Assembly: GCA_002077065.1 (NCBI GenBank)
Contig: NAJO01000010.1
Span: 620,001 to 684,000 of the forward strand
Origin: Cryoendolithus antarcticus
Taxonomy: Eukaryota; Ascomycota; Dothideomycetes; Cladosporiales; Cladosporiaceae
Direction: 5' to 3'
DNA length: 64,000 bases
Numbering within the stretch: position 1 is the stretch's first letter; the number at the start of each line of letters is the position of its first letter. The notes beneath the pieces were generated by a model. It ran no database searches, had not been told where the DNA came from, and saw only the letters and a list, made by a program, of their open reading frames with translations. This document shows, piece by piece, positions 10,426 to 20,049 of this stretch. The position numbers and the translations under genes were made by a program.

Positions 10426-10538
10426 AACGGGGTCGAACAATTTGGGGTCTCTGACCCGCTCAGATCGCCTTCTCTGACCACTCATATAGACGGGACTCTT
10501 AGGGTACCCAGGTGGTATCGGGACGAGTACCGAAGTGC

Positions 10539-11498
10539 ATGACGCAAGCCGGTATCATTGGAGCTGAGGACGTGAGTGGAGACAGCTGCAGATCTTCTAC
10601 CGGTTCTGCACGGATCGAAGATCTGTACAGTCAAGCTACCGAGTCGTTTAGCTCGCCTCTTTCCAGCGTCACTGAGCAAGTGAAAGGTTCTGTCGATACC
10701 CTTCCCAAGCCACTCAGATTTTCCGACTCTCCAGCGCCAGTCGAGAATCTGGGGGTGCCAGAGGTCGTACGAGCCGACATCACCTGTCCCGGTACCGCCG
10801 AGGATCTCGACGAGACCGTTGAAACGTCTTCCACCCTCTTCAAAGTCCAAGAACTGCAGGCCGCCAATCTAACACAGGCTAGCCGTCCCGGCATAGCACT
10901 CGAGCACATTTATCCAGCAATAGCGTTGTTACTTACGCATCTGAGTCCCATGCGGCGAAGGCAGCAGCAAAGCCACCAACCAATTGTCCGACAAAGACAG
11001 CAGCAAGCACGACTCCCTAGCGACAAGGCTTCCGACTGCAGCTCCTCTGCCCCAGGTCCCAGCTCCGATCAGCCACTCGTATCCTATGCAGACTGGCGGC
11101 AGGAGAGAAATCTCCGTCAGACTCGCCTAGCTCGTGCCAATGCCGATCTGGTGAAGCCGCGACTTTCGCGAGAGAAGAAATCCCCCGAAGAGCTCAGGGC
11201 CATCGTACAGCAGGCCGATGACGAGTACAAAGCATGGAAAACCGTCAGGTGGTCGTACACGGAGCACGAGCTAGTCGAGAAGCGTGCGAAGGCCCACCGC
11301 AAATCGAAGGATATTGCGGGTATGTCTCCACACGACACGTGGTTGCTGGAGCGCGGACGTCTTGCGGCTACACTGCGCCGGGCGGAGCGTCGAGCTGAGC
11401 TTTCGGCGCCCGATGTGGCGAAGCAGGCGAATGCCAAAGTCATGTGCGCGAGGGCGAAGCTGGAATATTGGGCCAAGACGCCACCTACCAGCGAGTGA
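10539..11498 (+). CDS. Unrecognised basic protein
   Basis: An intronless 319-residue frame from the ATG at 10539; it is open slightly further upstream only from a GTG. I recognise no family. The first 150 residues are Ser/Thr/Pro-rich and look disordered, with a Gln-rich patch around RRRQQQSHQP. The second half is strongly charged and helical in character (WRQERNLRQTRLARAN, EELRAIVQQADDEYKAWK, RRAERRAELSAPD), suggesting coiled coil. It lies 113 bp after the DPB3-like gene on the same strand and converges on ESF1. It could be a lineage-specific gene or an overcalled frame. Confidence 0.5.
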   Translation: MTQAGIIGAEDVSGDSCRSSTGSARIEDLYSQATESFSSPLSSVTEQVKGSVDTLPKPLRFSDSPAPVENLGVPEVVRADITCPGTAEDLDETVETSSTLFKVQELQAANLTQASRPGIALEHIYPAIALLLTHLSPMRRRQQQSHQPIVRQRQQQARLPSDKASDCSSSAPGPSSDQPLVSYADWRQERNLRQTRLARANADLVKPRLSREKKSPEELRAIVQQADDEYKAWKTVRWSYTEHELVEKRAKAHRKSKDIAGMSPHDTWLLERGRLAATLRRAERRAELSAPDVAKQANAKVMCARAKLEYWAKTPPTSE

Positions 11499-11611
11499 GT
11501 GCGCATAGAATTCAGTCGCTGGTCTGGTGGAGTGGCGGCAGAGGACAGCGTTGCGTTACAGGGCCGACCCTTTCACTTGGCTCTGAGAGCACGATTAATG
11601 TTCTACTACAT

Positions 11612-13690
11612 TTACTGTACCTTTCTCGGCGCCTTCTTCAACCTCGCCACCAGTCCCTTCACATCATTCCCACCCGTCTCCCCATCGTCGCCTTTTCTCC
11701 TCTTCGCTCCCTCCCCATCATCCTCCACGCCCACCTCCACGCCACCCTTCCTCTTCTTCCTCCCCTCCTCAAGCAAAGTCTTCATTCCCTTCGTCCCCTT
11801 GAATTTAGTATGACTAGGATCAATAGCAAACTCGCTCCTCTCGAACAGCGCTCCGAATCGCTCATCCCCAGCATCGACTTCGAAGCCATCTTGCGCCGTC
11901 GCATCACCGTCTTTCTTCCCCTTTTTCTTACTCTTGCCCTTGCGCTTCGCGGCTTTCTCCGTCTTCTCGATCTCGCGCATGTCGAAGTGGCCCACACCTG
12001 CTGCTTCGTCTTCGTCGAGCAATAGAGCGAGTTCAGCGCGAGATGTCGTCTTCGCGCCAGGTGGAGGAGCGGGAGGCAGTTTGGCGGCTTGTCGTGCTGC
12101 GTGCTTGGCGGCTTTGGTGGCTTTCTCTGCGGCAGCAGGGTCGGTGAAGAAGAGGCTGTCAAAGCCAGCGTCGTCCTCGACAGCCTTACCGCCCGCGGTC
12201 GAGGGCGCAGCTTCGCCATCTTCACCTCCAAGTGCGGCCTTACGGCGGTCCTTCCGTTGTTGCTTGCGCTCCTTCTCCTTCAGCCTATAGCGCTCAAGGG
12301 TACTGGCTTCGTCTTGCGGTCCGTTCTCGAAGACGCTGGTGCCTTTGCCATTGGAGCTGGTGGTAAGTCCGGCGGAGAAGGTGATTTCCATGTCGCCCAC
12401 GGGCTCGTCTTTGCTTATTGTCTTACTCTTGGTACTCTCAGTCCCGAGGCCGAACGCATTTCGCATCTTTGATACCTTACTAGCCCGCTTCGTCTCGGCG
12501 GCAGACTTCCGGGAGGAGATACTGTCGGCATCCGAGTTGTCTGATGCAATGTAGGCCTGCATATCATTGTCATCCATCTCCTTACGTGAGAAGGCTCGTT
12601 TCTGCACTTCCTTGCGGCTTGGATCTTCGTCATCCCATGTAAGTCGTACTTTCGAGTGTGTAAGGGCCTCTGTCCGGAACTCATTGGGCTTGTATCCGTG
12701 AGGCAGATCATAGCACTCTTCGTGAGGACGGTCGTCATCGAAACTGACTTCATCGGGTATGAATCGAAGGTCGAAGATGTTGGCAGTCGTGAGAAGTTCG
12801 CGACCATCCATGGCGTCCGATAGAGACTTGGCAGTTGCTATGGTATCGCAAGATATGACAGCATAGTAGTACTTCAATCGTTCAATCTGGTACTCGCGCA
12901 GCTTCGTTGGGTTGAACTCTTGACCAGACGCTGCTTGGTCAGCGATCAGGCGCTTCTTGATCTTATCCTCCGAGTCTGCATCTGAGTCTGAGTCCTCGCT
13001 CTTGAGGTCGTCAGACTCAGAGTCATCGTCATCTTTGCGATTCGAGCTGGCGAAGATCCCTCGAGGTGGTCCGTCCATCTGTTCCCGCTCCAGTCGCTCT
13101 CGCCCGAACTCGCTGGGGTAGATCACTACGCTCTGTATCTTGCCTCCTGCCGGCACGAAGCTGTTTGCTACTACCATGATATCTGCTGCTCGTATGTTGT
13201 CCCAGTCGAGGTTGACAGCTGCTATGCGTCGTGACGGCTCGCCCATAGGTACATCCTCAGTCTGCTCCCGGCCTGCTGTCTCCTCAGCCAATACAGCCTC
13301 ATCTTCGCTTTGCCCGTCTTCCTCAGACTCATCATCCTCATCTGATGATTCCGAGAAACCTCCATGCCTTGCCGGGTCTTTCACAGCTCCACCAAGATCT
13401 TCATCCTCGTCCTCGCTTTCTTCGTCGCTACTGCCCACGACTCCTCTTGCACCTGCTTTCGCTTTTGCCGGTACATCTGCCTCCTCTATCCGAAACCGTT
13501 TCTTCAAGCTTTTTTCCTCATCATTTGATTTGACCTTCCTGCCATAGCGATCTACACTTGCCTTTTTGCGAAAGCCTGGGTCTGTGAGGACAGACTTGAA
13601 TCGAGAGTCTACTGCTGTTTGCGATTGCTTCTTGCTGGGCAGTCTATACTGTGGATTGGTCTGCAGAGCGGCGAAGCGTTGATCTGACAT
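11612..13690 (-). CDS. ESF1: Pre-rRNA-processing protein Esf1
   Basis: Nucleolar factor of the small-subunit processome that in yeast is needed for early 18S rRNA cleavages. Intronless, 692 residues from the ATG at 13690. The N-terminus (SDQRFAALQTNPQYRLPSKK) and the stretch RIAAVNLDWDNIRAADIMVV, followed by VVIYPSEFGRERL (~175-200), are diagnostic of Esf1. The C-terminus carries the short NUC153 motif around DERFGALFERSEFAIDPSHTKFK (split here for length; ~620-650). Long Asp/Glu-Ser and Lys-rich segments are normal for the family. It shares a 256-bp promoter with POP5, another RNA-processing gene. Confidence 0.95.
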   Translation of the reverse strand: MSDQRFAALQTNPQYRLPSKKQSQTAVDSRFKSVLTDPGFRKKASVDRYGRKVKSNDEEKSLKKRFRIEEADVPAKAKAGARGVVGSSDEESEDEDEDLGGAVKDPARHGGFSESSDEDDESEEDGQSEDEAVLAEETAGREQTEDVPMGEPSRRIAAVNLDWDNIRAADIMVVANSFVPAGGKIQSVVIYPSEFGRERLEREQMDGPPRGIFASSNRKDDDDSESDDLKSEDSDSDADSEDKIKKRLIADQAASGQEFNPTKLREYQIERLKYYYAVISCDTIATAKSLSDAMDGRELLTTANIFDLRFIPDEVSFDDDRPHEECYDLPHGYKPNEFRTEALTHSKVRLTWDDEDPSRKEVQKRAFSRKEMDDNDMQAYIASDNSDADSISSRKSAAETKRASKVSKMRNAFGLGTESTKSKTISKDEPVGDMEITFSAGLTTSSNGKGTSVFENGPQDEASTLERYRLKEKERKQQRKDRRKAALGGEDGEAAPSTAGGKAVEDDAGFDSLFFTDPAAAEKATKAAKHAARQAAKLPPAPPPGAKTTSRAELALLLDEDEAAGVGHFDMREIEKTEKAAKRKGKSKKKGKKDGDATAQDGFEVDAGDERFGALFERSEFAIDPSHTKFKGTKGMKTLLEEGRKKRKGGVEVGVEDDGEGAKRRKGDDGETGGNDVKGLVARLKKAPRKVQ

Positions 13691-13946
13691 GCTTGCGATG
13701 TGTGACTATGGATCAAAACGCTTGACCTATATCACGCCGCTCGAATGTTGCTCGAGAAAAATATCCAGACCGACGTCAGTTTCGGCGGAAGCAGTTCCGC
13801 CCTGTTGCGACTGCACACGATCAGAACAAGACATTGACGATAACAAGCAACATTCGATGTTGATGATGTAGTGAACAAAACGGTCGACCAGAGCCTCGAT
13901 ATGTTCGGTAGAGTCAGGCTGCGCGACGAGACACTGCGGCATTACC
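13691..13946. promoter_or_regulatory. Bidirectional promoter between ESF1 and POP5
   Basis: 256 bp between divergent starts of two nucleolar RNA-processing genes. An A-rich GAGAAAAATATC near 13755 resembles the ribosome-biogenesis RRPE element only loosely, so I do not call a defined site. Confidence 0.5.
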
Positions 13947-14583
13947 ATGGTCCGCATCAAGCACCGATATCTACTGGTGAACATACTCTACCCAGATGAA
14001 AAGACCCGAACTGTCCAACACTCCAACCCTGCCCCGAAAGAGGCTACACCGTACGCACTTCAATTCCGGCAACCAAGTCCAGATGCCTTGAATGCAAAGC
14101 TGCTTGCCCGGATGGTGCGGGATGCAATTGCTGAGCTTTTTGGAGATTACGGCTCAGGGATGGCATCGGGGAGTCTCATCGGTAAGTCCGCTTGATGCGA
14201 TAGTGTATAGGACTTGGATTGATGAATGCTATGCAGTCAAATACTTCTCCCCCGCTACTTCCACAGCGATAATCCGCGTAGCACGCGCGCACTACAGACT
14301 TGTCTGGGCAGCTTTGACTTTCATCACTAATCTGCCCAAGCCACTGAGTCAGCCTTGCGTGGTGCAAGTTGTGAGAGTTAGCGGCACCATCCGCAAGGCG
14401 GAGGAGGAAGCTATTCGTCGTGCGAGGCTAGCAATCCGGCAGGCACAGAGGGTGGGTGGCGACGGCATCATCGCGGGTGGAGTGGCGGGTCGGCATGGAG
14501 CGGTGGACGAGGACGAGGAAATGGGCATGGAAGGTGGTATCGAGGATCTTGACGACGACGAGATGGACGATGATGAGGAGTGA
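13947..14583 (+). CDS. POP5: Ribonuclease P/MRP protein subunit Pop5
   Basis: Protein subunit of RNase P (tRNA 5' processing) and RNase MRP (pre-rRNA cleavage). The exons are 13947-14181 and 14237-14583, giving 193 residues. The start MVRIKHRYLLVNILYP is the hallmark Pop5 N-terminus, with the ATG in a good ACCATGG context. The core continues across the splice junction as SLIGVKYFSPATSTAIIRVARAHYRLVWAAL. The C-terminus ends in an Asp/Glu tail with an EAIRRARLAIRQAQ helix before it. It faces the F-box-like gene tail to tail, 140 bp apart. Confidence 0.93.
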
Positions 14584-14723
14584 TGTGACGCAAGCGAACG
14601 GAAGACTATTTCGGATGAAAAGTCTGCGGCTACTCACTCACTGCCAAAAACTTTCGTCCGTACTCCGCACCCGCTGCGTAATCGCAACATTCACATACCC
14701 TAGAAAGCCCCTCTTCAGTCGCA

Positions 14724-16256
14724 TCACGTTTCAGGCCCAACGCACGATTCTCCAACTTCCGAGAACGGCTCGAAGACACTATTCATCTCCTGTGCCCTCG
14801 CGCAGTACTTCGAGACGGTGTTCCAATCGCTTCCGCGGTAAGCAAATTTGATCGTCTCAGACGAGATACTGAGGCGTATACCGTCCAATTCCAGAGAGTC
14901 CTCACCCTGGAAATTGCCTACAGCATCACGTGTGTCCTCTTCGTCGACGAAATGGAGTTCAAGGGTGTGCATGCTGTCTGTGATAGCGGGGAGTATGGTG
15001 ACAAGCATGCTTCTCAGGTCGTGCAGGTGGTGTGTTGTGGTAACATACAGTGCTTCAAGACTCGGTGGCAGCGCCAAAAGACCTGCGAGAGACTCGCCTT
15101 CAACATGTAATAGTGGATCCTCTTCGAGAAGCGTATCAGGTGACCTAAATAGCAATAGATCGGAAGGTACTGTGAGGCTTCTCAATGCTACCATCTCATT
15201 CCAATTGAAGTGTTTGGGTTGCGAGATCGGTTCATAGGCCATGACCCGTAGATTTTCGAGAGTCGCGGCATGCGTCGGTAGGACGTCAAAGACCTGACCC
15301 CAACCCTCAAGGCCGCCTCGATAGTAGTATTCGATGCAACTGAAGATCAATTCTTTCAGGCCGGTGAAGCTACAGATAGCTCGAGCTGTGGCACGTGCCT
15401 GCACCTTGCAATTTGCCAGATCAAGACTCCGTAGCTTCGGAGCGGAACCTGCGTCCTGCTCGAACCAGTTCTCCCCTGGGGTAAAGCCATCTTCGATGAT
15501 GAGCTTGTCCAATGTGCGGTGATGTAGCCTCGCAATGTGCGCACGCACATCCATCATGTACGGCCGACTGTAGCCCTCCTGATGCTTCAGGTGGAGGTGT
15601 TGTAATTGAGCAAAACCGCCATGTGCAGTCAAATGAGCGAAAGTAGTCAGAGCGAGATCAGGACCGACGCGCTCGCCCGCTTTGAGATCTTCCACGAACG
15701 TCTGCAACACCAAAGTCTCCACATTGACCACCAAGGCTATCAAGACCGCTGCTTCGGCATCTTGATTACCGTATTTCAGTAAGCTTGTCATACTGCCTGC
15801 TGTCGAAAGTTGATGAATGAGTGGAGGCACAAGTTCGCTGACCGTTATAAGCTCTCTCGTTGACAGACTGGTACGTGAACGGCCAGTCCACAGTTTGACG
15901 TGTAGATGCTTGATCAGGCTTGCTAGGACAGGCTTCGCGGCGAGAGTGCGTAGGAGCAGTTGGCACATTCGTGGATTGCATAGTGTAGTTACCTTTCGGT
16001 ACAGGAATGGGGTTGCGCAATCGCGAAGGATTGAATTCGTCCGACAAAGGGCTAGCAGGTCTTTTGTGACTGCTGAGAAAGCCGGATCGTCCAGATTGAA
16101 TACATCGTGGCTCGAGTACAGCGTTTCCATTATGAGGGTAATGAGCTCCGGTGGAAGATCATCAAGAGTGAGAGAAAGCAGCCTTGGTCGAAGGGGACCG
16201 CGCTGTGAGTACGAGCCAGACAACGCATGCCGGAGAGCGATGAGTACGCGTAACAT
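14724..16256 (-). CDS. F-box-like / leucine-rich-repeat-like protein of unknown target
   Basis: Intronless, 510 residues from the ATG at 16256; the frame upstream opens with GTG. The segment LTLDDLPPELITLIMETLY, followed ~35 residues later by LCRTNSILRDCATPFLYRKV, is the usual layout of fungal F-box-like proteins. The rest shows irregular leucine-rich helices (LRSLDLANCKV, LENLRVMAYEP, LRSLTVPSDLLL, LEALYVTTTHHLHDL) that resemble weak LRRs. By family logic it may recruit substrates to an SCF ubiquitin ligase; the substrate cannot be guessed. Confidence 0.75.
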   Translation of the reverse strand: MLRVLIALRHALSGSYSQRGPLRPRLLSLTLDDLPPELITLIMETLYSSHDVFNLDDPAFSAVTKDLLALCRTNSILRDCATPFLYRKVTTLCNPRMCQLLLRTLAAKPVLASLIKHLHVKLWTGRSRTSLSTRELITVSELVPPLIHQLSTAGSMTSLLKYGNQDAEAAVLIALVVNVETLVLQTFVEDLKAGERVGPDLALTTFAHLTAHGGFAQLQHLHLKHQEGYSRPYMMDVRAHIARLHHRTLDKLIIEDGFTPGENWFEQDAGSAPKLRSLDLANCKVQARATARAICSFTGLKELIFSCIEYYYRGGLEGWGQVFDVLPTHAATLENLRVMAYEPISQPKHFNWNEMVALRSLTVPSDLLLFRSPDTLLEEDPLLHVEGESLAGLLALPPSLEALYVTTTHHLHDLRSMLVTILPAITDSMHTLELHFVDEEDTRDAVGNFQGEDSLELDGIRLSISSETIKFAYRGSDWNTVSKYCARAQEMNSVFEPFSEVGESCVGPET

Positions 16257-16967
16257 TGTCGCTGGAAGACAGCGCTCTAGTCTACTCGTCGACACCGTGT
16301 CTCGCAGGTGTCCCACTACTCAGAGCATGAGTGGTCAGCATCACATTGACAGATTGTATTGTAGCACAATATTGAACACGCTTGTGTGAATCGGCTTGAA
16401 CGCTTGAGCTCTGCTGAAGATCACCTTAATGTTGCAGATGACCGGTTCCACACGTAGGAGAGGAAAGATCAGATATACGAAAGTACACGTGCGGTTGTTT
16501 TCAGCGGACCCGTCCTTTCCTAACTGGCTGACATGCCTGCTCCTGTGCATGCGCAAGGAGCTTGTAGCATTCGTACCTAGAGACGCAACAGCAGAGGGCT
16601 TCGGGGTGTGAAGTCGGAGCTGACTCATCATCCAAGCGAGCGGGTCCTGCCGCGGCGCGTAAGGCTGCCGCGCTTCTCCTTCTCGCTCGTATCTCCTATT
16701 GACCTCAACATCTACCCATTCACAAGTGCTCAACATCACTTTCAAATAACGCGCTCTTCCATCACTGCCCGCGTAACGCTGCGATACTTCATCACCCCGA
16801 CAAGCGCTTCCCACGCCCGCGCCCACACATCAACAGCGCGCACTGCTAACTCACTCCCACTCCGTGCTCAGCCTCAACAACAGCAAGCACACCGCCATCA
16901 ACCGCCCTATCCCCACCGAGCGAGCCAAACTTCATCACCTCTACACCTCAATCATCTACCTGACACC
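16257..16967. other. Divergent intergenic region and YRA1 leader
   Basis: 711 bp between the F-box-like gene and the YRA1-like gene. The last ~250 bases are rich in CA and CAA with pyrimidine runs, as expected for a transcribed leader. The upstream extension of the YRA1 frame here lacks protein character. Confidence 0.5.
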
Positions 16968-18626
16968 ATGTCCGGCAAACTCGACCAGTCTCTCGATGAG
17001 ATCATGAAGGACACCAAGCCCACCCGCGGCCGCGGCGGCCGCACTCGCGTCCAGCGTACCGCATCCGGCAAGACGACTACAGTCGCGCCAGTCGGTGGTG
17101 TCGCCAAGAAGACGAAGACTCCCAGGGGACCTAAGGTCGCGACTGCACCTGCGGTCAGGCCTCCGATGACCGGTGAGAGCAAGATCATCGTCAACGGTCT
17201 GGTAAGCTCTACTCAGCTCATCACGTGTCTGCAATACCAATCACTGACTCTCACCTCAGCCTGAAGACGTGAACGAGGCGCAGATCAAGGTATGTTGAGC
17301 GAACATGTTGGGACACTTGTTCCGCCAACCTTTTCCGATCGAATATATGCGTTGAGCGACGCGAACCGCATGGATCTTCACTGGCCTGCGAAGAAGCGGA
17401 TGCTGCGAGGATGTCTTGCACTCTCAGGATGTGCTCCAGACGCCTCTCGCCGAGCATGACCAAGAGGCTTGCCACAGCACGAATGATCGCAATACGCGAA
17501 TTGTGCTTTGCGGTGGACAGTGGCTGGCTGGCAACCAGACCCACGCACTTCTCGCTCGCGCAGGTAGCCATGCAGGTCAAGTCAGTGAGCAGAGCAGGTT
17601 CCGTGCAGCGCGGATGTACATGTGGTTGGCTGTGCGCATGACCGCCTGGAACACGGTGAAACGCGTTGCTTTACGCTCAGTCTACCGAAGCAGACGCGCA
17701 TCCTCAGAATTACCATGGAAGGATTGAATGGCAAGAGAAGCGTCAAGAAGTGGCACACTTGGCGTATCCTGCTGTTCATGATCGACTAGGCGATGAGTGA
17801 GCGATCCTGCAGGCAATGACGACGGCAGTATGGTGGCAATGTTGGCGCCCAGGATGTGCATGCACGCACGATCACTCTGCTCACTGACTGCCTCGCTCCG
17901 GCAATATTTTCCTGATGGCTCGATCTGAAAGGCTCAGCCTCCGCTCCCGATCGGAACATAGACGCGCGTACCTGATTGCAATCGCAGAAGTGGACTGACA
18001 TGGCGATACTCAGGACTACTTTAGCAAGACCATTGGCTTCGTCAAGCGCGCGATGCTCACCTATGGACCGAACGGACGCAGCCGCGGTATTGCGACTATC
18101 GTATTCAGCAATACAGGAAGTGCCAGCAAGGCTGCGCAAGAGCTCAACGGAGTAAAGGTCGACAACCGGGCCATGAAGGTATACTAATCTTGTTTCCGAT
18201 CTGCCCCGGCCAACATCTAACACGACAGCAGATCGAGGTCATCGTTGACGCGAAGAGCGTCCCCGCTCCACCAGCACCCAAGACTCTAGGCGACCGCATC
18301 TCGTAGGATCTCCCTGTTCTGACTTATCGATTGCCAACTAATGTCCATGCAGCAAGCCGCGCAACGCAGCTAGGGAGACGACCAAGGCGAAGCCTGCTGC
18401 TGCTACCGGAGCGGCACCGGCGGCCAACGGAACTGCGAAGACTGGCAAGAAGAAGTCCGGGCGAGGTGGAAAGCCCAAGGCGAAGAGTGCTGACGAGCTG
18501 GACGCGGAGATGAAAGATTACTTCGGCGGGAATGAGGCGAATGGTGCGGTGGCGAACGGAGAGGTTCAGGCAGTTGCCGCTGCTGTCACCAATGGAGGCG
18601 ACACTGGCATGGATGAGATATCATAG
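16968..18626 (+). CDS. YRA1: mRNA export factor Yra1/ALYREF family, five exons with a 724-nt intron
   Basis: RRM adaptor that couples transcription and splicing to mRNA export via Mex67 and the Sub2 helicase. The exons are 16968-17201, 17260-17289 (30 nt), 18014-18178, 18232-18302 and 18353-18626, giving 257 residues. The N-terminal REF box is SGKLDQSLDEIM. The RRM runs from SKIIVNGLPEDVNEAQIK through DYFSKTIGFVKRAML to RGIATIVFSNTGSASKAAQELNG (~72-150). The C-terminal REF box is ADELDAEMKDYF, preceded by a Gly/Lys/Arg-rich linker. Intron 2 is 724 nt, more than ten times the local norm, and falls in the first RRM helix. Retaining it gives a TGA at the third codon. Confidence 0.92.
17290..18013 (+). 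promoter_or_regulatory. Long retained-type intron in the YRA1 homologue (candidate autoregulatory intron)
   Basis: The intron begins with GTATGT, has a CTGAC branch sequence at 17994-17998 and ends CTCAG at 18013. Its 724 nt contrast with the 50-58 nt of the gene's other three introns. Reading through it stops at once (GTA TGT TGA). No ORF of coding character is seen in it, and I could not establish a box C/D or H/ACA snoRNA. In budding yeast the single YRA1 intron is also very long (~766 nt) and drives autoregulation. Confidence 0.8.
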
Positions 18627-20049
18627 GCGATTGTAAGAGCTACGGCGTAAGAAGTGGTGAGAGCAACGTGGGCACCTGGAGACTCGGAAGGTGCGCTGTC
18701 GGACATCGATCCTTTGTTTGAGTGTATCAGTACAAGATTGGCAGATTGGAGCACGGGCAAGAGCGAAGGTTGCTGCAAGGTACGAAGGGGGCGAAGGAAC
18801 TAGATTGACACCAACCATATGACGGAGCGTCAGATCCTCCACTAAGCTTCACATCCACGGCACCGCTTCGAGGCCAGCTGGCCCCTTCGCGTTTCCGACT
18901 GCCCTCAGGATTCGCTGCGCTTTCAATCGCTCTTCTACGGCCATGCTTACCACTCGCTTGCGCCCAGGGCTCGGCGTTGTAAACAAAGCGGCAGACTAGA
19001 GACAGTGGATCGGCAACCCGATCAGTGTGCCATGCCGATGCAGGTACCTATTCGGTTGGCTATCCCACTTTTGAAACCTTTAGCTACGCAGCGACACCCC
19101 GGCAACTACACCGTCTCGGTGGCGACTTAGATGACATGTTTACTTCAACCAGGCCCTTCAAAACATCCCTGTCTTTGACTGCTCATTTGCACAGCACTCC
19201 ACTTCGGCGCGACGTACACCGAGCTGCGCATGGAACTAAAAACACACTGAGATCAGTAATCTCGCCTGTACATTCGTATCGCGCTCGCTGCGGATACAGC
19301 TTGATCAGAAACATGCAACGCAGCGTACCGCATTAGCTCCGCCGATCACTGGTGTGCAGGCTGATCCGGTCGACATCCTCGAACCTTCCATTGCAACGTG
19401 ACACGCCAACAACGCGTGTCCGCATCAAACCACCGGCCAAGCTGAGCAACATGATGTAAGCGTTTTTTTATAATGTGTTCTGACATATTTTGTACCCCGC
19501 GGTGCGGTTTCATTCCGCATCGACCAGAATGGACATATCGATGCATCTCCTCCTTGTCATGGTCGTACAGCCTGACTACAACAACGTTCCAAATAGCAGT
19601 ACTGGAGAGCACCCGTCAACTGGTGAGGCCAAGAGTACACGGATCCCGCGAGTGCGTCCGGTCCATCAGTCCAGGCGCGGTCGATGGGTGGCGTTGTCAC
19701 CCTCTCAGAGCTTGCCCCGCACCCGCACACCCCTCACTAGTACTCTGATCCACGTCGCCGAGGACCATTCACAACGCGTGTACAGCTCGATAGCCCGCGC
19801 ATCTGAGACCCTTGCGAGCGAGAACCGCTCGAGTGGAGAAGCACTGTGGACCGCCAGATCTACAGAGGTAATTCCCGGGACCGTCGTCCGCAACGAGCAA
19901 GAAGCGTGTCTCGAACTAGAGTGTCCTACTTAACCCCGCTGCTGCCCGGAAGGCATCTCCTTTTCTCCTCACATATCACATCGCTGCGCGATACAACTCT
20001 CTGTACATCGTTCCAATCAAGCCAAAAGTTTTTCAATCGTATACCCATC
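18627..20049. other. Intergenic region, YRA1 terminator to ALDH promoter
   Basis: About 1.4 kb with only short frames lacking coding character. Bases just before 20050 are CT- and CA-rich, typical of a fungal leader. I found no tRNA-like A/B boxes and no repeats. Confidence 0.5.

Noticed and set aside
17290..18013. Intronic snoRNA inside the long YRA1 intron
   Set aside because: GATGAGTGA near 17792 loosely recalls box C, but no matching box D with terminal stem was found, so I do not call an RNA gene.
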